Source: Cognataquiflexum aquatile (GTDB lineage: Bacteria; Bacteroidota; Bacteroidia; Cytophagales; Cyclobacteriaceae). Taken from it: a stretch of 64,000 bases of DNA. Both the position numbers and the translations under genes were made by a program. The stretch spans positions 777,866 through 841,865 of the forward strand of contig NZ_QMIK01000004.1 of the NCBI RefSeq assembly GCF_003316845.1. Reading direction: 5' to 3'. Of this stretch, positions 16,491-25,476 are shown one piece after another. Position 1 is the stretch's first letter; every line of letters begins with the position of its first letter. Under the pieces are notes generated by a model. That model saw nothing but the letters and a program-made list of their open reading frames with translations, did no database searches and had not been told where the DNA came from.

Positions 16491-19298
16491 ATGAAAAAAA
16501 CCACAGCTTTCATCTTTCTGTTTTTTATCCTCTCCCAACTTTCGGCTCAAAGCAACCGATGGTCCGTATCAGGAACCATTCAGGACAAGTCCGGCAGAGC
16601 ACTTCCATCTGCGACAATTACCCTTTTGGATCCTAAAGATTCCACTTTGGTGACTTTTGGTGTGAGTAATCCAACGGGGAGTTTTGAAATCAAAAACATC
16701 AGGGAAAGTGAGTTGGTCTTACAGGTCTCTTTTGTGGGTTTCAAAGTTTTTTCCCAAGTCATCAAAAAACCTGAAAATTCAACATCACTTTCATTGGCAT
16801 TGATCAAATTGGATGAAAATACAGCTGAACTGGACATGGTTACTGTGGAGGATATCGCTCCTGTAACAGTGAAGAAAGACACGATTGAATACAATGCGAT
16901 GGCTTTCAAAACCCAGCCCAATTCCAATGTTGAAGACTTGCTCAAAAGACTCCCCGGAGTGGAAGTGGACAGCGAAGGGAATATCAAAGCCCAGGGTGAA
17001 AAAGTTCAGAGGATATTTGTGGATGGAAAGGAGTTTTTTGGCAACGATCCTAAAATGGCTTCCAAAAACCTCCTTGCTGAAGCTATTTCCAAAATCCAGA
17101 TTTATGATAGGAAATCAGATCAGGCAGCATTTACGGGAATTGATGATGGAAAAAGAGAAAAAACCATCAACCTACAATTGAAAGAGGATTATAAAAAAGG
17201 CTATTTCGGAACTTTGAACGGAGGAGCAGGAACTGAAAACAGGTACGCGCTAAAAGGAAACGTCAATAAGTTTAGTGACAAGCAGCAGCTTTCATTTTTA
17301 GGGATGGCAAACAATACCAATGAACAGGGATTTTCTATCGATGATTACATCAATTTCAATGGTGGAATCCAAAGCTTTGCTTCAGGAGGTCAGGTGAGGA
17401 TTGTCATAGGCGGCAACAATCCAAGCAGTATTCCCATCAATACAGGCCAAAGAATGAACGGGATAATGAATTCCATTGGATTTGGTTCCAATATCAATCA
17501 AGAGCTCAGCAAAAAAACCAAAATGAACGGAAGCTATTTTTTTAACCGGCTCGACCATAATATTATCCAAAACACCAACAGACTGAATTTTTTTCCGACA
17601 GGAGATTTTAACTTCAATGAACGTAGCAAGCAAGATAACCTCAATTCAAATCATAAGGTTAATTTAATCTTGGACCATAAAATCGATACCCTAAACTCTT
17701 TCAGATCCACTACCAATGCCAATTATACAGAGACAAACAGGGTGATGAATAGCCTTACCGAAAACACTGATTTGAATGGTAATATCTTAAATAAAGGGGA
17801 AAGGACTAACCTGACGGAGGGGAACAGTTTTCAGTTGAATACCGATTTTTTATTTAGACACAGGTTCAAGAAGCAGGGAAGAAGCTGGTCAGCTAACCTC
17901 AACCTGGGAGTCAGTGACAATCAGTATCAAGGTGACCTTTATGCCAAAAATGAGTTTTTTACCGGCGTTCCTGAAACAGAAATCATAGAACAACTTCAGC
18001 TACAGGAAAATACTGCAATCAATTATGGAGGAAATTTTTCTTACACCGAACCTTTAGGCGGTAGAAAATATCTCGAAGTGGTCTATAATTTCCGGCAAAA
18101 CCACAACGATGTCAACCGTGAGGTTTTTGATAAAGAAGAGGAAAACCTCGAATTCAATACCGCTCTGAGTAATAAATTTACCAGCCTTTACACCTACCAC
18201 AGGCCCGGAGTGAACTTCAGTATGAACCGAAACAAATACAATGTAGTGGCAGGCCTGGCAATGCAGGCGACTAGGCTAAACGGCGAATTGCTGTTGTTTG
18301 ATGAGAAAATCAAAAACCGGTTTGAAAACATCCTTCCAAGCCTGAGAGTCAATTATAGCTTTTCAAATTCCAAAAACCTTGGCTTCGACTATGGTACTTC
18401 AGTGACCGAACCCACCATTGAACAGCTTCAGCCTGTGATCAATAATTCCGATCCATTGAATATTTATGTTGGAAATCCGGAGCTTAAACCCGCTTTTCTT
18501 CATAATTGGCGGGTCAATTACAACAGCTTTGATATGGGAAAATTCATTAGCTTTTTTGGCATGGTCAATGTTAATTATACAGAAAACGCCATTGTAAACT
18601 CCCAATCGATCGATGAAAGGCAGGTTAGGACCATTATGCCTGTAAATGTGAAAGACAATTTGATGCTCAATTCCAATGTTAATTTGGGATTTCCCATAAA
18701 GCAATTGAACAGCAGTTTCAGTGTTGGACCAAACCTAACTTACCAAAAAGGCCTCAACCTGATCAATGAAATGGAGGATGTGATCAAGATATCCAACTTG
18801 GGTGGAAATATCCGGTATGATTATAATTGGAAGGAATATGTCAATGTCGGATTGTCCGCCAATCTCAGCAGACAACGTACTGCTTACGATTTCAGCCCTG
18901 AGCAAAACCAGCTTTTCTTCAACCAAAACTACAATGCTGAAGCCAATATCAATTTTCTAAAAAACTATACCGTCGGAGGCAATTTTAATTATTTGCTATA
19001 TAAAAGTGAGACTACGGATTTTAGAGAATCTATTCCTGTTTTGAATTTGTCAATCAGTAGGTTTATCCTCAAAGGCCAAAAAGGAGAAATCAAACTCACC
19101 GGTCAAAACCTTTTCAACCAAAACGTGGGAGTTTCCCAAAGGGCTGATGTGAACTTTATCGAACAGACAGTTACCAACAATCTTGGGAGATTTATTCTTC
19201 TGAGCTTCACCTATAAGCTCAACAATAACCTCAATCCGATGAACAATATGCCAAGACCTGGAGGGGGAGGAGTAAGGATGATTAGGATGGGAAATTGA
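16491..19298 (+). CDS. Outer-membrane beta-barrel protein with CarboxypepD_reg and TonB-plug-like domains
   Basis: This 935-residue protein has a signal peptide (about 1-20), then a carboxypeptidase-regulatory-like Ig domain (about 24-105, VSGTIQDKSGRALPSATI), then a plug-like region (about 120-230: SNVEDLLKRLPGVEVDSEGN and KVQRIFVDGKEFFGNDP). The remainder is a long barrel rich in alternating aromatic/polar strands, ending in a Gly/Met-rich tail. This layout belongs to the 'outer membrane beta-barrel family' group related to TonB receptors. The FFGNDP motif is typical of members encoded after GLPGLI proteins. The substrate is unknown. Confidence 0.9.
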   Translation: MKKTTAFIFLFFILSQLSAQSNRWSVSGTIQDKSGRALPSATITLLDPKDSTLVTFGVSNPTGSFEIKNIRESELVLQVSFVGFKVFSQVIKKPENSTSLSLALIKLDENTAELDMVTVEDIAPVTVKKDTIEYNAMAFKTQPNSNVEDLLKRLPGVEVDSEGNIKAQGEKVQRIFVDGKEFFGNDPKMASKNLLAEAISKIQIYDRKSDQAAFTGIDDGKREKTINLQLKEDYKKGYFGTLNGGAGTENRYALKGNVNKFSDKQQLSFLGMANNTNEQGFSIDDYINFNGGIQSFASGGQVRIVIGGNNPSSIPINTGQRMNGIMNSIGFGSNINQELSKKTKMNGSYFFNRLDHNIIQNTNRLNFFPTGDFNFNERSKQDNLNSNHKVNLILDHKIDTLNSFRSTTNANYTETNRVMNSLTENTDLNGNILNKGERTNLTEGNSFQLNTDFLFRHRFKKQGRSWSANLNLGVSDNQYQGDLYAKNEFFTGVPETEIIEQLQLQENTAINYGGNFSYTEPLGGRKYLEVVYNFRQNHNDVNREVFDKEEENLEFNTALSNKFTSLYTYHRPGVNFSMNRNKYNVVAGLAMQATRLNGELLLFDEKIKNRFENILPSLRVNYSFSNSKNLGFDYGTSVTEPTIEQLQPVINNSDPLNIYVGNPELKPAFLHNWRVNYNSFDMGKFISFFGMVNVNYTENAIVNSQSIDERQVRTIMPVNVKDNLMLNSNVNLGFPIKQLNSSFSVGPNLTYQKGLNLINEMEDVIKISNLGGNIRYDYNWKEYVNVGLSANLSRQRTAYDFSPEQNQLFFNQNYNAEANINFLKNYTVGGNFNYLLYKSETTDFRESIPVLNLSISRFILKGQKGEIKLTGQNLFNQNVGVSQRADVNFIEQTVTNNLGRFILLSFTYKLNNNLNPMNNMPRPGGGGVRMIRMGN

Positions 19299-19385
19299 TA
19301 AAGGAAGAAGGTTGATTGAGGAAGGAAGAAGTAAGAGGTGAAAGGTAAAAGGCGGGAAGTTGGAGGTTGGGATAAAGTTAGTTAA
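19299..19385. repeat. Purine-rich low-complexity tail after the barrel gene
   Basis: The strand is almost entirely A and G, with repeats such as GAAGGAAGAAG and GGGAAGTTGGAGGTTGGG. Its reverse complement resembles the pyrimidine-rich spacer in front of the barrel gene (16415-16490), so the gene is bracketed by loosely inverted low-complexity DNA. No terminator hairpin with a T-run is evident. Confidence 0.45.
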
Positions 19386-19428
19386 CCAAATTTTGGAGGC
19401 CCAAATTTTCTTTCTTAATCATTGATGT

Positions 19429-20010
19429 CTAACAACATGGACCGTCCTTTCGAAAAGTGTAAGTAACTTTTGCCTCAACCCACTCTTTTTTGGAATAGTC
19501 AAATATCCTTTGGGAAGTCACTAATTCCACATTATTGTTTTTTCCTGAATTGGTTTTTAGACTTTCTATGACAATGTCTTCATGGATTTGCTCTGGAAAT
19601 TCAAATGGGTAAGGATAGCGATTCCATGATAAAGCTACAGATCCATTGCCTTCCAGATCAAACCTCCTTCCATCTTGGACATATAATATTGTAACTTGAT
19701 CATTAAATTCATAATGATGTGGAAGTTTGAGAATGACTTGAGAAAAATGTACGTTAAAATATTCTGGGCTGTACAAATTAAGAAAAATCGTTCCAGAATT
19801 CTGACCGGCGAATATTCTGATGTTGTTGGCTTTAATAAGTTGATCAAGTAAATCCAGCGAAACAATTCCATTACCTGTAAAGTCTATTGGCCGATCAGAG
19901 GTAATGGATTCCGGAAGATATAATCCAAAAACAGTTTCAGGATCTTCTTTTTCTGCGCAAGAAATAAAAAGTAAACCAATGAGTACGAAGCTGAGGATTT
20001 TCTTAGTCAT
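19429..20010 (-). CDS. Hypothetical lipoprotein
   Basis: This 193-residue protein is not recognised. The preferred start (ATG at 20010) gives MTKKILSFVLIGLLFISC, a lipoprotein signal with lipidation Cys at 18, followed by AEKEDPE, an acidic stretch. An ATG at 20031 adds seven residues and spoils the signal. The mature part looks beta-rich and ends unusually in two cysteines (DGPCC). It lies alone, convergent with the outer-membrane barrel gene. No function is proposed. Confidence 0.72.
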   Translation of the reverse strand: MTKKILSFVLIGLLFISCAEKEDPETVFGLYLPESITSDRPIDFTGNGIVSLDLLDQLIKANNIRIFAGQNSGTIFLNLYSPEYFNVHFSQVILKLPHHYEFNDQVTILYVQDGRRFDLEGNGSVALSWNRYPYPFEFPEQIHEDIVIESLKTNSGKNNNVELVTSQRIFDYSKKEWVEAKVTYTFRKDGPCC

Positions 20011-20165
20011 AGCAAAGTGGCGAAAGTTCAACTTAAATTTCGTGAAAGCTTATAGTTTTTCCAAATTTAAACTAAACTTATTCTGATAAATTTTCGAGAA
20101 ATTAATTGAAGAGAAAGGAAGGAATTTTGTCTCCGAAAAAAAGAGAGAAAACATGTAAATTTACT

Positions 20166-20200
20166 GGACAAATTACGTTATGTTAGAGGACAAATTACGT
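20166..20200. promoter_or_regulatory. Two 13-bp direct repeats, candidate Xre operator
   Basis: GGACAAATTACGT occurs at 20166-20178 and again at 20188-20200. The starts are 22 bases apart, about two helical turns, and the second copy ends ten bases before the antitoxin start codon. Toxin-antitoxin loci are usually autoregulated by the antitoxin, so this is the likely binding site of the Xre protein encoded next. Confidence 0.55.
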
Positions 20201-20209
20201 GATATTTGA

Positions 20210-20671
20210 ATGGAAAAGAAACCCTCAGTTGTAAGTGAGCCTGCGGTGGCCTATTACAAAAAGTCCCGATTGTCTGCTCATGACATTTTGAATGTGGAAC
20301 ATGGAAGATTGGATGAGCCATTTCAAAGGGTGGAGACTTTCCGTAAAGGCCTAAAAAAGAGATCCTTTGAGGGATTGAAAGAAATATCGGGTCTTGATAA
20401 TAATACTTTGGCGGCAGCTTTGGCTGTATCTGCCAAGACACTTCAGAGAAAAGATGTTTTTGATGTTGTCCAATCTGAAAAGATGTATGAATTGGCAGAG
20501 CTATATGCTTTGGGTACTAATTATTTTGGCAGTGAGGGTTTTAGGCGTTGGATGGAGAGGCCCCTTTTTACCATTGGCAATAGAATTCCACTTGATCTTC
20601 TTGATGTTTCTGAAGGGCTTGATATTCTAAAGACCGAGATTTTGCGCTTGCAGCACGGTATTGCTATTTGA
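20210..20671 (+). CDS. Xre/ParS-type antitoxin (DUF2384), RES toxin partner
   Basis: This 153-residue protein is the antitoxin of a type II RES/Xre pair. The middle (about 60-95, LDNNTLAAALAVSAKTLQRK) is the Xre-like helix-turn-helix. The C-terminal ~55 residues form the MbcA/ParS toxin-binding domain: AELYALGTNYFGSEGFRRWM, then a short form of the 'P..LG...P..LL' motif as TIGNRIPLDLLDVSEG. Length is typical. The toxin gene begins 6 bases after its stop. Direct repeats at 20166-20200 probably bind this protein. The antitoxin frame appears intact although the toxin is interrupted. Confidence 0.9.
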   Translation: MEKKPSVVSEPAVAYYKKSRLSAHDILNVEHGRLDEPFQRVETFRKGLKKRSFEGLKEISGLDNNTLAAALAVSAKTLQRKDVFDVVQSEKMYELAELYALGTNYFGSEGFRRWMERPLFTIGNRIPLDLLDVSEGLDILKTEILRLQHGIAI

Positions 20672-20677
20672 GGATAG

Positions 20678-21133
20678 ATGAAAGTTTACCGTATTGCTTT
20701 GAATCAATATTGCGATGTCAGTGGGGAAGGTGCCAAATTGTATGGTGGCAGGTGGAATTTTCAAGGCGTCCCGGCTTTATATGGGAGCGCATCCATTTCT
20801 TCTTCCTTGTTAGAAAGACTTACGATTGATTCCGAATTATTTTCTTCAGAAAGGTATGTGCTTTCTTCAGTCATGGAGTTTGATGTTCCTGACAAAAGTG
20901 CATTTGTTCCAGACATGAATGAATTACCGGAAGGGTGGGATGCAATTCCGCCTTTGAGAGTTTCTCAGGATTACGGAACTCAATTACTTCAAAGTGGTGT
21001 CTTGTGATTTGGTATTCCTTCTATTGTTGATAAAACTTCACTGAATTTTGTCCTTAATCCAACATCAGTCGATTTTTCGAAAGTGACTTCCAAAGTATAT
21101 CCCTTGGATTTGGATTCACGAATTATTCGATAA
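20678..21133 (+). pseudogene. RES-domain toxin interrupted by an in-frame TGA
   Basis: The first 109 codons read as a RES-domain toxin (an NAD+-degrading enzyme), with KLYGGRWN containing Arg25, then Tyr35 and Glu46 (SSSLLERL) in the places of known active-site residues. A TGA at 21005-21007 then stops translation after LLQSGVL. The same frame continues without further stops to TAA at 21131-21133, and the continuation (FGIPSIVDKTSLNFVLNP...) matches the expected C-terminal RES segment. A single substitution of a TGT/TGG-like codon explains this. The truncated product lacks the conserved C-terminal strand and is probably inactive. A sequencing error is possible. Confidence 0.75.
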
Positions 21134-21203
21134 TCTCAAATTCTTAAGAGGTTGGTATTTGAGCTAGCTTGATGAGCTTTCTGGATTCAAGTTTATAAAA
21201 ATT

Positions 21204-21238
21204 AAAAAAAGGCAACGATCCCTCGTTGCCTCTTTTTA
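21204..21238. terminator. Bidirectional rho-independent terminator
   Basis: Arms AGGCAACGA (21210-21218) and TCGTTGCCT (21223-21231) form a 9-bp stem with a 4-base loop, with an A-run before and a T-run after. It can end both the toxin-antitoxin message (plus) and the serB-serA message (minus). Confidence 0.8.
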
Positions 21239-21271
21239 TTTCAATGTATTTCAATTGTATTTCTATCTATT

Positions 21272-23164
21272 TCAATAAAGTACCCTAAACCTGATTGTAC
21301 CTGGAATTTCTTTCATAGCTTCAATCATTTCAGGAGAATAAGCCTTATTGATATCAGAAATTACATAACCGATTTTTTCATTGGTTTTAAGGTATTGGCC
21401 TACAATGTTGATGTTGTAACTGGCTAGGATTTGGTTGATTTTAGCCAAGACACCTGGTTCATTGTGATGAACATGGATCAATCTGTGCGCATCTTTTAAG
21501 AATGGCAATTGGATATTGGGGAAGTTTACTGAATTGTAAGTATTTCCTGTATTGATATATTCCATGATTTTTCCAGGAACAAATCTGGCAATGTTTTGCT
21601 GGGCTTCTAAGGTAGAACCACCAATGTGAGGTGTCAGAATGGTGTTTTTCATACCTATCAATTCCGAAGCAAAAGGCTCATCATTATTTTTTGGTTCATG
21701 AGGGAATACATCCACTGCAGTACCGGCAATATGTCCTGATTCAAGTGCTTCTTTCAAAGCCGGTATATCCACTACATGGCCACGGCTGAGATTGACGAGG
21801 TATGAACCTTTTTTCATCAAAGCAATTTTTGATTTGTCGATCAGGCATTTGTTGTCTTTTCTGCCGTCCACATGTAGGGTAATCACATCACAGGTCTTGA
21901 GCAATTCATCCAAAGAATCGATTTTTGTGGCATTTCCGAGCGCAAGTTTTTCAATAACATCATAGTAGTAGACATCCATTCCCATGTTTTCGGCCAAGAC
22001 TGAAAGCTGTGCACCTATATTTCCGTAACCTACGATTCCCAATTTTTTACCGCGGATTTCAAAACTGCCTGAGGCAGATTTGTCCCAGATTCCTTTGTGC
22101 ATTCCGTGGCTTTTGTCATGGAATCCCCTCATCAGGAAGATGATTTCGGCAATGGCCATTTCTACTACCGAACGGGTGTTGCTGAAAGGTGCATTGAATA
22201 CCGCAATGCCCTTTTCGGTACAAGTTTCCAAATCAATCTGATTGGTACCGATGCAAAAGGCGCCGATAGAAATCAGCCTATTTGCATTTTCAAGAACTTT
22301 TTTGGTTACATTGGTTTTGGAGCGGATGCCAAGGATACTGACGTTTTTGATTTTTTCTGCAAGTTCTTCTTCGTTAAGGGCAGAGCTGATAACTTCTACA
22401 TTATAGCCTTCATGTTTCATCAATTCCACGCCGATTGGGTGGACATTTTCTAGAAGGAGTACATTGATTCGGCTTTTTGGGTAAGAGAATTTCTTGTTCA
22501 TTTTATTGACGTAAAGGATTTCATCTAAACTAGGGGCAATGTGGTCCGCTTTGGAGGTCACTTTTGGTCTTTCGACATTTTCAGTGAATGCGTAGAATTT
22601 ATTGGCAAGGCCTGATTCTTTGATTTCATAATCTGTGTAGCCATCTCCGATTACGTAGATGTCTCCTTCGAGATTGAGTGTTTTGATGGTTTTAGATTTA
22701 CCACCGTTTTTGGAAAGGACATTGTCACGGTTGAAATCTATGATTTTGCCGGCATCGTCATAGATAAACTCATTGGCAAAAACATTTTCAGCTTTGATTC
22801 CATACTCCCCGACTATGGGGGTGATAAAATCCTTGAAACCGTTGGAAATGATGATGATATTGTCTGCGTTTTCTTCAAAAAATTCTTTGTTCCGCTGAAA
22901 GGATTTAGAGACTTTGGTTTTCAGTTCTGCAATTAATTCAGAGATCTGAGGCTTGGAAGCTTCCAAGATATCCAACCTTCTTTCGAGACTTTCGCGGAAG
23001 TTGAGACTTCCTTCCATCCCAAGATCGGTGATGTTTTTGATGGCCTGGATTTTTTCATCTCGCTTTGGATCATTCTTCAGACTGATTTCTCCCAGCACAT
23101 CCAAAGCTTCAACTTGCGTAAATGTACTGTCAAAATCAATAATAAATTTCTTATTGTGGGGCAT
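21272..23164 (-). CDS. serA: SerB-SerA fusion: phosphoserine phosphatase-like HAD domain + D-3-phosphoglycerate dehydrogenase
   Basis: This 630-residue protein joins two enzymes of serine synthesis. Residues 1-~215 are a HAD phosphatase like SerB: motif DFDST (Asp10, Asp12, Thr14), IISNGF and GDGYTD. Residues ~230-555 are a D-2-hydroxyacid dehydrogenase with GYGNIGAQ, and the catalytic Arg (LSRGHVVD), Glu (VFPHEP) and His (TPHIGGST). The last ~75 residues are an ACT domain (HVHHNEPGVLAKINQIL), the usual serine-sensing module. The start at 23164 is preferred over an ATG at 23206 because a TAnnTTTG promoter core lies between them and HAD motif I then falls at residue 10. The terminator is at 21204-21238. 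Confidence 0.9.
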   Translation of the reverse strand: MPHNKKFIIDFDSTFTQVEALDVLGEISLKNDPKRDEKIQAIKNITDLGMEGSLNFRESLERRLDILEASKPQISELIAELKTKVSKSFQRNKEFFEENADNIIIISNGFKDFITPIVGEYGIKAENVFANEFIYDDAGKIIDFNRDNVLSKNGGKSKTIKTLNLEGDIYVIGDGYTDYEIKESGLANKFYAFTENVERPKVTSKADHIAPSLDEILYVNKMNKKFSYPKSRINVLLLENVHPIGVELMKHEGYNVEVISSALNEEELAEKIKNVSILGIRSKTNVTKKVLENANRLISIGAFCIGTNQIDLETCTEKGIAVFNAPFSNTRSVVEMAIAEIIFLMRGFHDKSHGMHKGIWDKSASGSFEIRGKKLGIVGYGNIGAQLSVLAENMGMDVYYYDVIEKLALGNATKIDSLDELLKTCDVITLHVDGRKDNKCLIDKSKIALMKKGSYLVNLSRGHVVDIPALKEALESGHIAGTAVDVFPHEPKNNDEPFASELIGMKNTILTPHIGGSTLEAQQNIARFVPGKIMEYINTGNTYNSVNFPNIQLPFLKDAHRLIHVHHNEPGVLAKINQILASYNINIVGQYLKTNEKIGYVISDINKAYSPEMIEAMKEIPGTIRFRVLY

Positions 23165-23194
23165 TATTGCTGTGGATTTTTTATGATCTAAGCT

Positions 23195-23202
23195 CAAAAT
23201 TA
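23195..23202 (-). promoter_or_regulatory. TAnnTTTG promoter core for serB-serA
   Basis: The minus strand reads TAATTTTG, an exact -7 match, about 30 bases before the ATG at 23164. Its position downstream of the alternative ATG at 23206 helps decide the start. Confidence 0.45.
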
Positions 23203-23298
23203 GCATATTATTAAAAAGTAATGCCTTTTATTGAACAAAATACTTTTGTGATTTTTGGCACTTAGTCCTGAAATCGATTGAGAAGCTTACATTCACAT

Positions 23299-23790
23299 TT
23301 ATCCGATCAGTCTTTCGCCCGTCAACTCATTGACCAACCATTTGATCTCCATATTTTCATCATATTCAGAATCAAGAACGAATTTTTCTTTGTCCAAAAG
23401 AAATCTGTAAATATACCAATCTGTCTTTGGGGTAGGGATATTTAATATCTGATCAAATGAAATCCACTCCAATGTTCCTTCATTACAATCCGGAGGTGGT
23501 ATTTTATCGATTTCTGCCAAGTACACATAGCAGATCCAGTTATAGTTTATTGGTGATGTCTCGGTCAGGATTCCGCAAAAATCCATGGTCTCGACCCGGA
23601 TTCCTGTTTCCTCCCAAGTCTCCCTCATAGCTCCTGACAGGGGAGTTTCGTATGGGTCTAATTTACCTCCTACAGGAGTATAGAGGTCTTTATTTGGTTC
23701 CTTTAGTCGCTTTAAGAGCAGGAAACTATCTCCGTTTTTGAGTACACAGATTGTTGCTGCTTTTTTTAATCCAATAGGTATGGTGCTCAT
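23299..23790 (-). CDS. Nudix hydrolase
   Basis: This 163-residue protein contains a complete Nudix box, GGKLDPYETPLSGAMRETWE continuing into ETGI, in the pattern Gx5Ex7REUxEExGU that binds the metal and hydrolyses nucleoside diphosphates linked to another group. The exact substrate is unknown; MutT-like, ADP-ribose or 8-oxo-dGTP hydrolysis are all possible. Its start overlaps the stop of the CAT-like gene by 4 bases, so the two are translationally coupled. Confidence 0.9.
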   Translation of the reverse strand: MSTIPIGLKKAATICVLKNGDSFLLLKRLKEPNKDLYTPVGGKLDPYETPLSGAMRETWEETGIRVETMDFCGILTETSPINYNWICYVYLAEIDKIPPPDCNEGTLEWISFDQILNIPTPKTDWYIYRFLLDKEKFVLDSEYDENMEIKWLVNELTGERLIG

Positions 23791-24410
23791 CTGTCCAATA
23801 GTTTTTGAAATTCCTCAATAAATTGACCGACATGATGCCCATCCATCAGGGCATGGTGTACGTGAATGGATACTGGCATGGTTTTATTTCCCCCGGAATC
23901 TTTGACTTTTCCAAAGGAGATCTTTGGGCATGAATCAGAAAATGAGAAACTTCTGGCGTGTGACAAGGAAGTAAAGTCAATCCAAGGAATGGAAGAGAAA
24001 TGGATCACATTTTCACCCGAACCTGCAGGATCAAGCCCTGTGCTGTTTCTCACCTTTTCTATTTCAATTTTGGCATATTTCTCAAATTCCTTAAAATTCT
24101 CAAAGTAATCCATGTAAGAAAAGCCAAATGTCCCATTTTCACGGTTGATGGTGGGGGAAGCATTTATTTTTTCGAATACCAATACTTGGCCATCCCTGAT
24201 TCTATACCGGAATGGTTCTATGGAATTTGCCGCCTGAAGGGCAGCATGGAGATAATATAAAAAGAATGAACTGCCATTTGACTTTGCATTTTGGTAGGCT
24301 TTGGTACAATCTATCCTTATTGTCACTCCAAAGAAAGGTTCTTCAAACTTACTGAAAAACAAAAAGTGGTCTTTTCGGGACCACTTTTCAATATCAAGAA
24401 TCTTGAACAT
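23787..24410 (-). CDS. Chloramphenicol acetyltransferase-like protein
   Basis: This 207-residue protein has the CAT fold. The catalytic motif HHxxxDG is complete as HHALMDG at about 185-191, with His186 as general base. FSSIPWIDFTSLSHA and the early KWSRKDHFLFF also match the family. Chromosomal CAT-like genes of Bacteroidota are common and many do not confer resistance, so activity against chloramphenicol is not assumed; any acetyl-CoA-dependent acylation is possible. The gene lies between the DUF2911 gene (10 bases upstream) and the Nudix gene, all on one strand. Confidence 0.85.
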   Translation of the reverse strand: MFKILDIEKWSRKDHFLFFSKFEEPFFGVTIRIDCTKAYQNAKSNGSSFFLYYLHAALQAANSIEPFRYRIRDGQVLVFEKINASPTINRENGTFGFSYMDYFENFKEFEKYAKIEIEKVRNSTGLDPAGSGENVIHFSSIPWIDFTSLSHARSFSFSDSCPKISFGKVKDSGGNKTMPVSIHVHHALMDGHHVGQFIEEFQKLLDR

Positions 24411-24420
24411 GTTGTAAATA

Positions 24421-25272
24421 TTATTTAATTGATTTGATCAATCTCTCATTAAGGCTGACATAATCAGGGTTTTTGGCTTCTTTAGCCATTTCCATTGATT
24501 TAGTAGCGCTGTCGATTGCTTCTTTTTTCTTACCCAAAGCCAGTTCAATTTTAGCTTTTAGGTGCATGGTCCAGTATTTTGGATCTTCGCTGACAGATTT
24601 TGTGATCCAATCGTATGCCTGGTTCATGTCTTTGTTATTGGTAAAGTAATAATTGGCCGCCTGATACAGCAAGCCCGGATTGTCAGCTCCTTGATCGATC
24701 ACCAATGCCTTGATTTCAGCCATCACAATGCTATCCACCTCTGTTTCTATACGGAATTTGATTCTGGTATTTTCCCATTTCAACGCAATCGTAGCACCTG
24801 TATCGGTCATATCTACAAAGTTGATTTCCATGGTCTCATATTTCTGACCTGTTTTGCCTGGCTTTACTTTGAATCTCACGAGGTCATCTTTTGCATCATA
24901 CCCAACAGCGCCCCATAATTTTGTGTTTTTGGATAGGATTATAGTCCATTCATTTTTGTCAGGAATGGAATAAAGGGCATAAGATCCTGCAGGAACATTG
25001 TTTCCTTCCACTTTTGCTTCATTCTTAAAAGTGATGATGGTAGCAGCATTTGCCCCTGTTCTCCATACTTCCCCAAATGGAACTAATTCTCCGAATATTT
25101 TTCTTCCTTTGGTACTTGGACGGCTATATTCTATGGTAACATCTGTAAGTCCAATTTTTTGACTTATAGTTGCAGTGGGACTTGCCTGTGGCATTTGTAT
25201 CTGTTGGGCTACAGCAACCGTAGATAATGCTACTATTATCATAAATTGCAATAAAATGGATTTGCTTTTCAT
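24421..25272 (-). CDS. DUF2911-domain secreted protein
   Basis: This 283-residue protein has a signal peptide (about 1-22, cut near VAVAQ) followed by a DUF2911 domain (about 25-175), recognisable by IEYSRPSTKGRKIFGELVPF and GEVWRTGANAATIITF, which is highly conserved across Bacteroidota. The last ~100 residues are helical and resemble two TPR-like hairpins (LLYQAANYYFTNNKDMNQAY). DUF2911 has no established function. It is probably first in a three-gene run with the CAT-like and Nudix genes. Confidence 0.88.
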   Translation of the reverse strand: MKSKSILLQFMIIVALSTVAVAQQIQMPQASPTATISQKIGLTDVTIEYSRPSTKGRKIFGELVPFGEVWRTGANAATIITFKNEAKVEGNNVPAGSYALYSIPDKNEWTIILSKNTKLWGAVGYDAKDDLVRFKVKPGKTGQKYETMEINFVDMTDTGATIALKWENTRIKFRIETEVDSIVMAEIKALVIDQGADNPGLLYQAANYYFTNNKDMNQAYDWITKSVSEDPKYWTMHLKAKIELALGKKKEAIDSATKSMEMAKEAKNPDYVSLNERLIKSIK

Positions 25273-25476
25273 TTTTTTGTATGTTAATTTAGTTGAGTTG
25301 GAATTGACATTCGTAAAGATAATAAATTATTCAATCTGTAGAATTTAGTGCTTTTTGAATATGCATAATCAGAAATTTAGGTCGATTGAGCATATTGTAG
25401 CCGCTAAAAGAATTGTTTTTTTAATTAGTTGATTAGAAAGGCAATTTGGAACCGGGTTTTAATTTTAAAAAAAAGA

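Noticed and set aside
21005..21007. TGA in the RES toxin read as selenocysteine.
   Set aside because: No SECIS-like hairpin follows the codon and RES toxins have no catalytic selenocysteine; a nonsense mutation is simpler.
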